This document shows, in pieces, positions 48,976 through 57,475 of a DNA stretch of 64,000 bases (the first letter of the stretch is position 1; each line of letters begins with the position of its first letter). The notes beneath the pieces are model-generated. The model was given only the letters and a program-made list of their open reading frames with translations, ran no database searches and was not told the origin of the DNA. The position numbers were made by a program, and so were the translations under genes. The stretch comes from Paenibacillus sp. DCT19 (GTDB lineage Bacteria > Bacillota > Bacilli > Paenibacillales > Paenibacillaceae), in assembly GCF_003268635.1 (NCBI RefSeq), contig NZ_CP029639.1:3545501-3609500 (forward strand), given 5' to 3'.

Positions 48976-49152
48976 AACAAGTTCTTGTCCATCTCGGTAA
49001 TCGGTACAAGTTCTTGTCCTTGCCTCGGGACAAGAACTTGTACCGATAAAATAAAAAAGCCGCTAAAATAGCGACTTCAATGGGATCATGTTCTTGTCCC
49101 TCGACTCCTGTCCGAGGACAAGAACTTATACCGTTAAAGGACAAGAACTTGC
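48973..49152. repeat. Dispersed palindromic repeat, copy D, with nested partial units on both sides
   Basis: A full subtype-2 unit at 49024-49105 is flanked on the left by end motifs at 48973-48990 and 49002-49019 (cggtacaagttcttgtcc). On the right are inverted end motifs at 49115-49133 and 49136-49152. The left motif and the full unit meet head to head as an 18-bp perfect inverted repeat. The right-most motif runs into the KAP gene and supplies its stop codon. Confidence 0.9.
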
Positions 49153-50179
49153 ATTTGCTTTGCTACGATTAAACGATCTTTAATCTTATCAGCAAGGTGA
49201 GGTTTATTTTCAGAGATTAGAGTATAATCTAATGTGAAATTCAAAATATTACTGCTTCTTTTTTCTTTTATGAAATCCATTATCTCTTGAAATTCCTCGT
49301 TATTTAAATCCTTTTCAAATAATAGGCATGTTATGTAAAACTCGACTTCTTTTGAGTTAAGTCTGGGGATCCTGATTGGATACTGTACAATTTTCTCTAA
49401 ATATTCTTTACCGATATCAATCTGTTGTCCCTCAATCTTTTCAAATTTTCTTTTCACTGCATAAGAGATATGTCTTTCATCTGCTCCAATAATGAATATC
49501 GAGTTACCTGCAAAGAGAAATAATCTAATTGCTTCTAAGGTCTCTAAAATCGTATCTGGACTGCAACGATCAAGTTCATCTATAAAAATTACTAGTCTTT
49601 TTATTTTAGTTTCATCCAATAAATCTGAGAAGTTTTTCTGAAATTCTTTTAAATCCTCCCTAATCTCTTTGTTACTCAACTCATCACGAACGGCTGTGAT
49701 AATTTCTGACTCATTAACCCCATCAACATTACCCTTAACTTTTTCAGCTATTCCCTTTATAGTTATGTCAGCTAGCGTCCCTATTCCACCTGTTAAAAAA
49801 ATATCAGTACCGTATTTTATTCCGTTTTTTAACACTTTTAATTTATCAACACTTTTATACAAACCTGATATAGTTTTTTTAGCTTTTTCAGTTAACGTTG
49901 TTTGTTTTTGAATTTCATCAAGAATGCTTCCCATTAATGCAGTTTTTGCATCCTCATAGCCTTCGAATAACCAACCATTAAAAACAAGACATATTGTGCC
50001 CTCGTCCTGTTCAACACTCTTCATACTAATTCTTATTAGACTAGATTTTCCACTCCCCAATCCCCATAAACACCAACACTTGAAGGTAATAGAGACTCAT
50101 TAGAAATAATCTCTCGTAACATATAGATTAAATAGTCAAAATCCAAAAAATCAAGTTCCGTTTCACTATCTTTCCACAT
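49134..50179 (-). pseudogene. KAP-family P-loop NTPase, truncated by the repeat array and frameshifted
   Basis: ATG 50179 with AAGGGGG upstream opens MWKDSETELDFLDFDYLIYM. The Walker A motif GDWGSGKSSLI is restored by one G at 50055-50058, otherwise the frame breaks in the middle of the P-loop. Walker B RLVIFIDELDRCSPDT and the KAP insert region (GTLADITIKGIAEKV) are clear. The protein ends VAKQMQVLVL; the last four residues and stop are encoded by the palindromic repeat, so the C-terminal domain is missing. KAP NTPases are membrane-associated and several are linked to phage exclusion. The start restored here gives about 348 residues against 500-700 normally. Confidence 0.82.
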
Positions 50180-50305
50180 TTGTTAACCCCCTTATTTGGC
50201 ACTAATTGTCATAACATGATTCGACTAAAAGCTACATTATTCCTTCTTTTTTTAAAAATTGAAAATATAAATGAAGATCTGTACAACATATTAAACATGT
50301 GCAAA

Positions 50306-50359
50306 ATTAAACCTTATTCCTACGTATAACTTGAGTTATACGTAGGAATAAGGTTTAAT
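50306..50359. repeat. 54-base perfect palindrome (26-bp arms, 2-base centre)
   Basis: The arms start attaaaccttattcctacgt at 50306 and end acgtaggaataaggtttaat at 50359, complementary over all 26 positions with only tg between them. No T run follows on either strand. Confidence 0.9.
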
Positions 50360-50453
50360 GCGGTCTAGAATTGACACAAAGTTCCCTACTTTAGAGCCCC
50401 TTCCCCAGAGGTGTCAAAAACTTGAGCATTGTTCAATTGCCCCGTTATCGTAA

Positions 50454-50500
50454 AAAACAGTTAATCTATCTTGTCAGATTAACTGTTTTAAATTTTTTTG
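50454..50500 (-). terminator. Rho-independent terminator of the PadR gene
   Basis: A 14-bp stem (aaaacagttaatct / agattaactgtttt) has an eight-base loop. T runs follow on both strands. It lies 81 bases beyond the restored PadR stop. Confidence 0.85.
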
Positions 50501-50580
50501 AATTTGAATTTGTTTTCTTCTTATAGAGCATCATAAAATCATCGTTATTGATTAGTTATTCGTACTATTTAATGTAAAAT

Positions 50581-51125
50581 CTAGCTTTCTAACACTCTGC
50601 TCTGAACATAATGCAACAACCTCTTAAGCCAAAGTATATCATTCTGAATTGAGTGGTAGGCATGATCACGCATTAATAACAGTACATCTTTCAGGTGTTC
50701 TTGCATATCAGTCCCTGAGATGTATGAAAATCAATATATTCCAGCTTCTTATTCATTTTTTCAATAATATCCTTAATCAAGTAGGTGATCTTATGATTAT
50801 CTACTTTGTCTAGATGGATCAATGCAGCATATAAGGACTGCACATTCGTAAACTTCTGGAACACCTGATATATACTCTCTTCTAAAGACTCAAGCCCTTT
50901 TTCGGTGATTCTATATGTCGTTTTATCCGGTCGGTTTTCAGTCTGGATGGTTTCTATCTTTTCAATCAAACCTTTCTTCAGTAATACTTCAAAATTATAA
51001 TAGATCGTGCCTTCAGTAATTTTGGCGTCCGTTTGGTTCAGATGTTTACCAATTCTTTTCTTAATATCATAGGGATAATAATTCCCCTCACTTAGTGCGC
51101 CAAGTATAAATATTTGAATCGACAT
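50581..51125 (-). pseudogene. PadR-family transcriptional regulator (frameshifted)
   Basis: ATG 51125 with GGGGGC upstream opens the winged helix: FILGALSEGNYYPYDIKKRI, DAKITEGTIYYNFEVLLKKG, IEKIETIQTENRPDKTTYRI, the hallmark of PadR proteins. As written it stops at 50691. One G added at 50713-50715 continues into TDMQEHLKDVLLLMRDHAYH and a helical dimerisation tail ending at 50581, about 181 residues. It is divergent from the P450 gene, with 529 bases between, and may regulate it. Confidence 0.85.
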
Positions 51126-51584
51126 TGTGACTGCCCCCATTCAGCTAATTCAAGGATATGGCTTCTTTCTGATGCCTATCGTAATTAAATTTTATTTTAT
51201 ATCATAATTGGCTGTTGTACAGTTTCCGATAGGAAACTGTTTGTTTAGCTCAAAGGTATGATTGATTACAAAGGCCTCAGGCGTATCAGTACCAGTCCAA
51301 CTGTACTTTATAACATCTTTCCTACACCTTTTAGAATATTAAAAATAAGATACATTTAATAATATCGGGCTGATCTGATTCACGGATTTTGATATTCGCC
51401 ATAATCCTCTGTGAATTGTGCGTCAAATTGATATAAATTAGCTGAATACCTATCTATTTTTTCAGTATTCTCCCTTCACAAACAAAAATATGGTAAAGCT
51501 TTTGATCGCTATCGACATAAACAATTGCAAGCTGTGTTCCATTCAAAGTATGTTCTTCACTTTGTACTCCATTTTACCATTTTT
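51126..51584. other. Intergenic region between PadR and P450 genes
   Basis: No supportable gene. It includes the PadR promoter side and leads into the inverted repeat upstream of the P450 gene. Confidence 0.5.
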
Positions 51585-51610
51585 AAAAATACTTGAATTA
51601 AAGTACTTTT
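51585..51610. promoter_or_regulatory. Inverted repeat upstream of the P450 gene, candidate operator
   Basis: aaaaatactt / aagtactttt form 10-bp arms with one mismatch and a six-base spacer, 45 bases before the P450 start and just upstream of a -10-like tgatatatt. It could bind the divergent PadR regulator; this is inferred from position. Confidence 0.45.
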
Positions 51611-51654
51611 ATTTGATATATTTGTCAGTGGAACCAACTAAGGAGGCGTAGCGA

Positions 51655-52938
51655 ATGACGAAGAGCTCCATTATTTCTCTATCTGAAATCACGAATTTTC
51701 AATCGAAAGAAGAAGAATTCAGTCCCTATCGTTGGTATAGCAGCATGTTAAATCAAGAACCAGTCATCTACAATGAAGAAACCGATTCCTGGCATGTGTT
51801 CAGGTATGATCTAGTCAAAACCGTGCTAAATGACCACAAGAACTTCTCCAGTGTAAGAAAAAGATCAATTGTTAACGTGGGATATTCAAGTGAAGAAGAG
51901 GGTGTGGGCAGCCAGCATCACATACCAGACAAGCTTGATATTCACAATGTAGATCCTCCGGAACACCGCAAGCGGAGAGCCTTACTTGCCAGTGCATTTA
52001 CACCAAGAAGTCTCAAGCTCTGGGAACCGAGAATCGAGGCCGTGGCCGAAGAATTAATTAGAACATTTGAACATCAACCCCAAGTGGATATTGTTGAAGC
52101 TTATACGAGTATGTTTCCTGTCATTATCATGTCTGACCTGCTCGGAATTCCTTCCAAAGATCGTCTTCTATTCAAGGATTGGGTGGACACCATGTTTATG
52201 CCTACGACCGATGCCACCTTTGATCAAATTAACCAATTAAAAAAGATTGCCGGTGAAGAATACTTCAAGTACTTGTATCCCTTCGTGGTATCTAAACGAT
52301 CTAATCTTGGAGAGGATATCATATCTGACCTGATTCAGGTTGAATTGGATGGGGAATTTTTTACGGATGAAGAGATTGTGCGAACCACCATGTTTATTCT
52401 GGGAGCTGGCATCGAAACGACCAGTAATCTTTTGGCCAACTCGTTCTATGCCCTTTTATATGACCACCCAGAATTATATGCCGAACTCCGGGACAACCTT
52501 GACCTTGTCCCGGCCGCGGTAGAAGAAATGCTGAGATATCGCTTTCACATTAGCAAAATGGATCGTATGGTTAAAGAGGATAACGACCTGCTTGGGGTTA
52601 AGCTCAAAAAGGGAGAGGCCGTTGTGGCATGGATGAGTGCAGCCAATATGGATGAGAAAATGTTCGAAGATCCGTTTACACTGAATATCCACCGCTCGAA
52701 CAATAACAAACAACTTGCATTTGGTTTTGGTACGCACTTCTGTCTAGGAGCTCCTCTGGCACGCTTGGAAGGCAAAATTGTATTGACTACATTTTTAAAA
52801 ACATTTACCAGAATTGAGCCAGTAGAAGGATTCAACCTAGAAGAAAATCTTACCCCTTCTGCAGCTGGACAATCCTTAAGAAGCCTTCCTCTAAAGCTAT
52901 ATAACGTAAATAGAAATGAATTAAACGATGGTTTATGA
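51655..52938 (+). CDS. Cytochrome P450 monooxygenase
   Basis: This soluble bacterial P450 is 427 residues long. The oxygen-binding I-helix is FILGAGIETTSN, with Glu in place of the usual acidic/alcohol pair order. The K-helix ExxR is EEMLR. The heme loop FGFGTHFCLGAPLAR has the thiolate Cys363. AAGGAGG precedes ATG 51655. It resembles CYP107/CYP109-type enzymes that hydroxylate fatty acids, terpenoids or secondary metabolites, but the substrate cannot be read here. No ferredoxin or reductase gene is adjacent, so it depends on redox partners from elsewhere. Confidence 0.92.
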   Translation: MTKSSIISLSEITNFQSKEEEFSPYRWYSSMLNQEPVIYNEETDSWHVFRYDLVKTVLNDHKNFSSVRKRSIVNVGYSSEEEGVGSQHHIPDKLDIHNVDPPEHRKRRALLASAFTPRSLKLWEPRIEAVAEELIRTFEHQPQVDIVEAYTSMFPVIIMSDLLGIPSKDRLLFKDWVDTMFMPTTDATFDQINQLKKIAGEEYFKYLYPFVVSKRSNLGEDIISDLIQVELDGEFFTDEEIVRTTMFILGAGIETTSNLLANSFYALLYDHPELYAELRDNLDLVPAAVEEMLRYRFHISKMDRMVKEDNDLLGVKLKKGEAVVAWMSAANMDEKMFEDPFTLNIHRSNNNKQLAFGFGTHFCLGAPLARLEGKIVLTTFLKTFTRIEPVEGFNLEENLTPSAAGQSLRSLPLKLYNVNRNELNDGL

Positions 52939-53063
52939 ATAATTAAGATTCGCTAGTTTTTTAAACTGAAAAGAGCAGTGCATACTGTTGGCCAGCATTA
53001 ACCATATTGTACCTTTATTTTGTGTTAAGTTATAAAGAGCAACTACCTGCCTGTTAACTTAAC

Positions 53064-53094
53064 AAAACAGCCGATCTCTAGGATCGGCTGTTTT
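53064..53094. terminator. P450 terminator, left copy of the duplicated IS target
   Basis: aaaacagccgatc / ggatcggctgtttt with a tcta loop is a bidirectional rho-independent terminator. The identical 31 bases occur again at 54653-54683 on the other side of the IS1182 element. Confidence 0.9.
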
Positions 53095-54652
53095 CAGGCT
53101 GTCGAGAAAGTCTCGACAGCCTTCTTTATGTGATTTTAATTTCACACTACACCGCGTTAATATCGTATAATATAGGTAACTATTTTATAGAACGGATGGT
53201 GTGTCAGCATGCTGCGTTCCAATCAAGAAAAACAACAAGCGTACGAATTTGTATCTATTGAAGACTTGGTTCCTCAGGATCACTTGCTTCGCAAAGTGGA
53301 TAAATATATTGATTTTTCATTCATTGATGAGAAGGTTAGACCTCTTTACTGCTCGGATAACGGACGCCCTGCGATTAATCCCGTTGTGCTATTTAAGATG
53401 ATTTTTCTGGGATACTTCTACGGCATTCGTTCCGAACGCCAGTTAGAGCGTGAGGTTCAAACGAATTTAGCTTACCGCTGGTTCCTCGGGCTGGGGTTAA
53501 CCGACAAGGTTCCCGACCACTCCACCATCAGTTGGAATCGGCGAACGCGATTTAAAGATACCCACATTTTTCAGGATATTTTCGATGAAATTGTTCTCCA
53601 GGCGATTTCACACCGGATGGTAGGTGGACGTGTCCTTGTTTCAGACTCTAGTCACGTGAAGGCGAACGCGAATAAGCATCAATACACCAAACAACAGGTG
53701 CTACAAAATACCAAAGATTATATGGACGAGCTCAACGCTGCCGTAGAGACAGACCGGAAAAACCATGGAAAAAAGCTCTGAAACCTAGAGAGGAAGTGAG
53801 CGAAGAAAAAGAAATTAAAGTGAGCAAGACCGATCCCGACAGCGCTACATGATTCGAGACGGTAAACCGGAAGGATTTTTTTATCTGGATCACCGGACGG
53901 TGGATCTAAAATACAATCTCATTACGGATGTCTATGTCACGCCCGGAAATGTCCATGATTCCGTGCCGTATTTGTCGCGCCTGAACCGCCAGCAGGAACG
54001 TTTTGGATTTGAAGTGGAAGCCGTTGCACTCGATTCAGGGTATTTAACAACACCGATTTGCCGAGGTCTGCAAAACCGAAATATCTTTGCCGTTATTGCT
54101 CACCGGAGATTTCATTCGAAGCAAGGGCTTTTTCCAAAATGGAAATTTTTCTTTGATGCTGAACGAGAACGGTACGTGTGCCCTGCTGGCCAAGAACTGA
54201 AGTACCGAACGACGGACCGGAAAGGCTACCAGCAATATGCGTCCGATCCGGAGCAATGTAAAGGTTGTCCGTTTTTAAACCAGTGTACGCAGTCCAAAAA
54301 CCACCGGAAAGTGGTGACCCGGCATGTTTGGGAGGACAGCAAGGACTGGGTCCGGAATAACCGGCTCAGCCAATCGGGCAAACAGTTGTACCGCAAACGA
54401 AAAGAAACCATTGAGCGAAGCTTCGCGGATGCTAAAGAGCTCCATGGGTTTCGCTATTGCCGGTTGCGCGGACTGCCAAATGTCAGGGAACAAGCACTGA
54501 TGACGGCAGCCGTGCAGAACATGAAGAAGATAGCAATCCACTTGGATCGCTGGGAAAAACGGGGATAATCCCTCGCTTTTCCGTTTGCAGGTCAACATTA
54601 ACAAAAAAAGAAACCCAGAGCCACTAAAGAACCCGGGTTTCTCGACACTCTG
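53095..54652 (+). mobile_element. IS1182-family insertion sequence, inserted in a terminator
   Basis: The left end caggctgtcgagaaa and the right end (read inward) cagagtgtcgagaaa are 15-bp inverted repeats with two mismatches. The element is 1558 bp with one transposase gene. It is bounded exactly by a 31-bp direct repeat that is the whole terminator hairpin. Confidence 0.9.
53209..54568 (+). pseudogene. IS1182-family transposase (two frameshifts)
   Basis: ATG 53209 opens the IS1182 N-terminal domain (IEDLVPQDHLLRKVDKYIDF, PAINPVVLFKMIFLGYFYGI, RQLEREVQTNLAYRWFLGLG) with the first catalytic Asp in VSDSSHVKANA. Breaks at the A run 53769-53774 and near 53843 each need one more base. The linking frame reads KPREEVSEEKEIKVSKTDPD. 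The second half has FFYLDHRTVDLKYNLITDVY, ALDSGYLTTP and the C-terminal zinc-finger-like CKGCPFLNQC and RKETIERSFADAKELHGFR with the final Glu. The restored length is about 454 residues. Confidence 0.88.
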
Positions 54653-54683
54653 AAAACAGCCGATCTCTAGGATCGGCTGTTTT
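54653..54683. terminator. Right copy of the duplicated terminator
   Basis: It is identical to 53064-53094. It lies 27 bases beyond the stop of the GH106-like gene on the minus strand, so each neighbouring gene keeps a functional terminator despite the insertion. Confidence 0.9.
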
Positions 54684-54709
54684 GTTGCTTGTATTGTTCT
54701 ATTATTCCT

Positions 54710-57361
54710 TTACTTATTACTGCTTATCCAAATTGGACCCATAAGTCCGCTTGGCTCCTGTTGAGCAAAAGAGGATAAAAAATCTTGCTTATCTTTTACT
54801 AGCGTATTCGTTACTTCAATGGTGAGCATATTTAATCCCTTCTTCAAGAGTTCATTTAATTCAAAGTGATAAGGCGGACAAATTCGCACGCCTACATGTT
54901 CTCCGTTCAACCATACTTCTGCGGTTTCATACACCTTACCCAAATCCAAAAGAGCATGATTTACGAGGTATTCCCATTCAAATTGGGTTTCATAGCGAAA
55001 CGTTCCGGAAAAATACGGCAGATAATCGGGCGAGCTCATATTGGTTAACGTACTTAATTGGCCCCACTCCACAAAATGAGGGTAGTGTTCGGCGTCCGCC
55101 GTTGACACCATCCACTTGGCATGAAGATCACTGATTTGGTTGAACTCCATATCCGCTGGATCTATCGCATAACTATCGAAGTTATTTCCATGAAGCAGAA
55201 CGATGGATTCATATGGACATAGAGTCAGTGACACAGAATTCAAATCAGTGTCTAAAAGATTCAAACATCTCAAACGGTTCAGAAAAGCATCATACGCATA
55301 GATAGCACCTTTAACAGGTAAAACAACCTCTGTACGAATCGTGTTATGCGGACTCTCGTTAAAAAACATAAATACATCCAAATCAGGATGAACATAGTGA
55401 TAATGCCGCAGATAAGGTTCATGCGAACGCACCTGAATATCGAAATATCCATTGCTAACCAGATCCTGCGACAATTTGTTCAGCGCTACCTTCTTAACGT
55501 TCCTATGACTCGCAAGACATAATAGCTCACCAGCAACTTCAATGCCTTCGCTGGAACGCTTGGGCATTCCGTCAACAAAATAAATGGCCAGCCCCTGATC
55601 CGCAAACCGAACTAAACGCTGCAGCAGTGCCGCAGGAAGCGCATCCGCATTAGGCAGGATCAGGCATGTATAATCTTCTAGATGCACATGCAGTCTGCCA
55701 TCCCTCACACTCGCTCCGTCCAGAAGAACATCGATCGGAAGAATATCGCAGTCAATCTGATGCTGCATCAATTCCTTGACGGGCTCCTGAAAATACATAG
55801 CTTCCCCTGACCACTCAGCTTCAGCGTGATACACAACACCTGCAGTCGCCATGTGCCTTCCACCTGAAATCAGGTGGCTAATTCGGTTCATATATTGATT
55901 TAGATGTTTGTAGTATCGATACTGCGGATTTTTACCGCCTGCATACATATGCGGTGGGCAATCCGGATCCAGAAAGGGTTTCTGAGTAAAGGCATGCGGG
56001 ACGAAGTAGTTAACCCCGCGCACCAGCATATGGTCAGTAAGCCACTTCATCAGCTTCAAGCCTTCCGTCCAGCCATAGGCTCCATACAATTCGCACATCG
56101 TCCGACCTTGTTTTTTGGGATCAATGTGCCCGAGCGATACAGCCAGCTTCGCCAGGCCGTAGTGGAAGAACAGACTGTCCGTCTCTCCTGACGTCGTTCG
56201 GAAACTCAGTTGGTCAAAGCCGGGTACGATCTGCCATAACACTACATCAAGACCCGACATGTCCTGTCCCCAAAGCGAGCGGAAGAAGTGACCTGCACCG
56301 GGACCAAGCCTAGCATGAACATTGTTGTCTTCGAGAACATGTCCGATATATTCAACTCCGCGAGCTCGGCACCAATCCCCAATTTGATTGCAGAAGTTGT
56401 CTGCGTAGAGCTTGCTAACGATATTCATATAAGTGTACCGTATAGTATGAGATCGCTCTTTCTCATTCTGCCAGAGAAGATAGAGATCCTTACGATAGTC
56501 CTCACCGAGAGCCTGCTCCAGCAGAGCCGGTATTTCAAGGCTCCAGGGAAGCGACACCCCTGGTTTGCCGGGTCTTGAATTGAAGTCGAAGGTGATCGGG
56601 TCATTATAGAATCCTGGTTCGTCCGAAAAGAAGCCCGCAAAAGTCTTACCGAAATCCGCTTGATAACGTTCATAGACCGCCTCATAAACCGTATTGATCA
56701 GAATCCGTACAGAAGCCCGATCCAGCGGGTTCAGGTAATCTTCCTGCGCCTTGCTGCCTCCCTCCTTATTGGCAGAAATTATAAATACGCGCCAGTATCC
56801 TTCGGGGATGTCCCAATACAGAATGCCGTCCTGCACATGTTCAGTGATGTCGACGCAGTCGCTCATTAATGTTCCCTTGGACGGATCCCGGCGGACTGCA
56901 ACAGCGGAAACCAGTTGGTTTTTCCCTTTTGCATGTTGACGATACGATATTGTAGGGCGAAGCCCAGTCATCAGCAATGTATCCAGCAAAAAAGAGGCAC
57001 CTTTTGCTGGACCCAGAGTATCAATATAACGCTCACCCAAAAACAAGCGGTGAAGCTCTTCCGGAGCTTCCTGTATTTTGCCTGCCGCATGCCCCGTTGG
57101 AAAATGATCGTCATCCAGCAGCCATACCTTCATCCCGCGCTTACGGGCTTCATCCATAATAATGTCCATGTCTGTCCACCATTTCGGTCCCAGAAAATCA
57201 GGATGCGGCCGAGCTTCAACACACACAGCACCGATGCCTGCCTCATCCACACGGGCCATCTCTTCCCGGATCACCTGCTCCTCCTCCCCATGCTGCCATA
57301 GAAATGGGAGGATATAATTATGTTCCTCACCCTTGAGCACTTCCATTAACCGATTTGTCAT
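54710..57361 (-). CDS. GH106-like alpha-L-rhamnosidase
   Basis: This intact 883-residue protein has no signal peptide. The N-terminal TIM-barrel half (IGAVCVEARPHPDFLGPKWW, VWLLDDDHFPTGHAAG, TFAGFFSDEPGFY, GVEYIGHVLEDN) and the C-terminal jelly-roll (LLDLGKVYETAEVWLNGEHV, GLNMLTIEVTNTL) match the glycosylhydrolase-like jelly-roll group that includes GH106 rhamnosidases. It would release rhamnose from imported rhamnogalacturonan oligomers. It is last in the operon after the second binding lipoprotein, with a terminator-like hairpin between. An assignment to another clan member with the same fold is possible. Confidence 0.75.
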   Translation of the reverse strand: MTNRLMEVLKGEEHNYILPFLWQHGEEEQVIREEMARVDEAGIGAVCVEARPHPDFLGPKWWTDMDIIMDEARKRGMKVWLLDDDHFPTGHAAGKIQEAPEELHRLFLGERYIDTLGPAKGASFLLDTLLMTGLRPTISYRQHAKGKNQLVSAVAVRRDPSKGTLMSDCVDITEHVQDGILYWDIPEGYWRVFIISANKEGGSKAQEDYLNPLDRASVRILINTVYEAVYERYQADFGKTFAGFFSDEPGFYNDPITFDFNSRPGKPGVSLPWSLEIPALLEQALGEDYRKDLYLLWQNEKERSHTIRYTYMNIVSKLYADNFCNQIGDWCRARGVEYIGHVLEDNNVHARLGPGAGHFFRSLWGQDMSGLDVVLWQIVPGFDQLSFRTTSGETDSLFFHYGLAKLAVSLGHIDPKKQGRTMCELYGAYGWTEGLKLMKWLTDHMLVRGVNYFVPHAFTQKPFLDPDCPPHMYAGGKNPQYRYYKHLNQYMNRISHLISGGRHMATAGVVYHAEAEWSGEAMYFQEPVKELMQHQIDCDILPIDVLLDGASVRDGRLHVHLEDYTCLILPNADALPAALLQRLVRFADQGLAIYFVDGMPKRSSEGIEVAGELLCLASHRNVKKVALNKLSQDLVSNGYFDIQVRSHEPYLRHYHYVHPDLDVFMFFNESPHNTIRTEVVLPVKGAIYAYDAFLNRLRCLNLLDTDLNSVSLTLCPYESIVLLHGNNFDSYAIDPADMEFNQISDLHAKWMVSTADAEHYPHFVEWGQLSTLTNMSSPDYLPYFSGTFRYETQFEWEYLVNHALLDLGKVYETAEVWLNGEHVGVRICPPYHFELNELLKKGLNMLTIEVTNTLVKDKQDFLSSFAQQEPSGLMGPIWISSNK

Positions 57362-57428
57362 GATTCCCTCCTGGTCTGGCTTCTATTTCAAACCGTAGAT
57401 TTGTACCTGCACGTCAGATCATATTAAA

Positions 57429-57460
57429 ATTCGCCCGCCTTCAACAGAATGCGGGCGAAT
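57429..57460 (-). terminator. Hairpin between the binding-protein and GH106 genes
   Basis: attcgcccgc / gcgggcgaat form a 10-bp GC-rich stem, followed on the minus strand by tttaat. It probably attenuates readthrough from the transporter into the rhamnosidase gene. Confidence 0.75.
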
Positions 57461-57475
57461 ATCTTCGTTAATTCA

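Larger units (their letters stand above)
50180..50580. other. Intergenic region with a long palindrome and a terminator
   Basis: No gene is seen. It contains the palindrome at 50306 and the PadR-gene terminator at 50454. The sequence between (tctagaattgacacaaagtt and onward) looks like decayed mobile-element DNA, but that is an impression only. Confidence 0.5.

Noticed and set aside
48973..49152. Array of short repeats resembling a mini CRISPR
   Set aside because: Units are in both orientations, spacings are irregular and too short, there are no spacers of equal length and no cas genes.
55904..57301. Plus-strand frames opposite the GH106 gene
   Set aside because: They are shadow frames of an intact 883-residue gene, with no start context.
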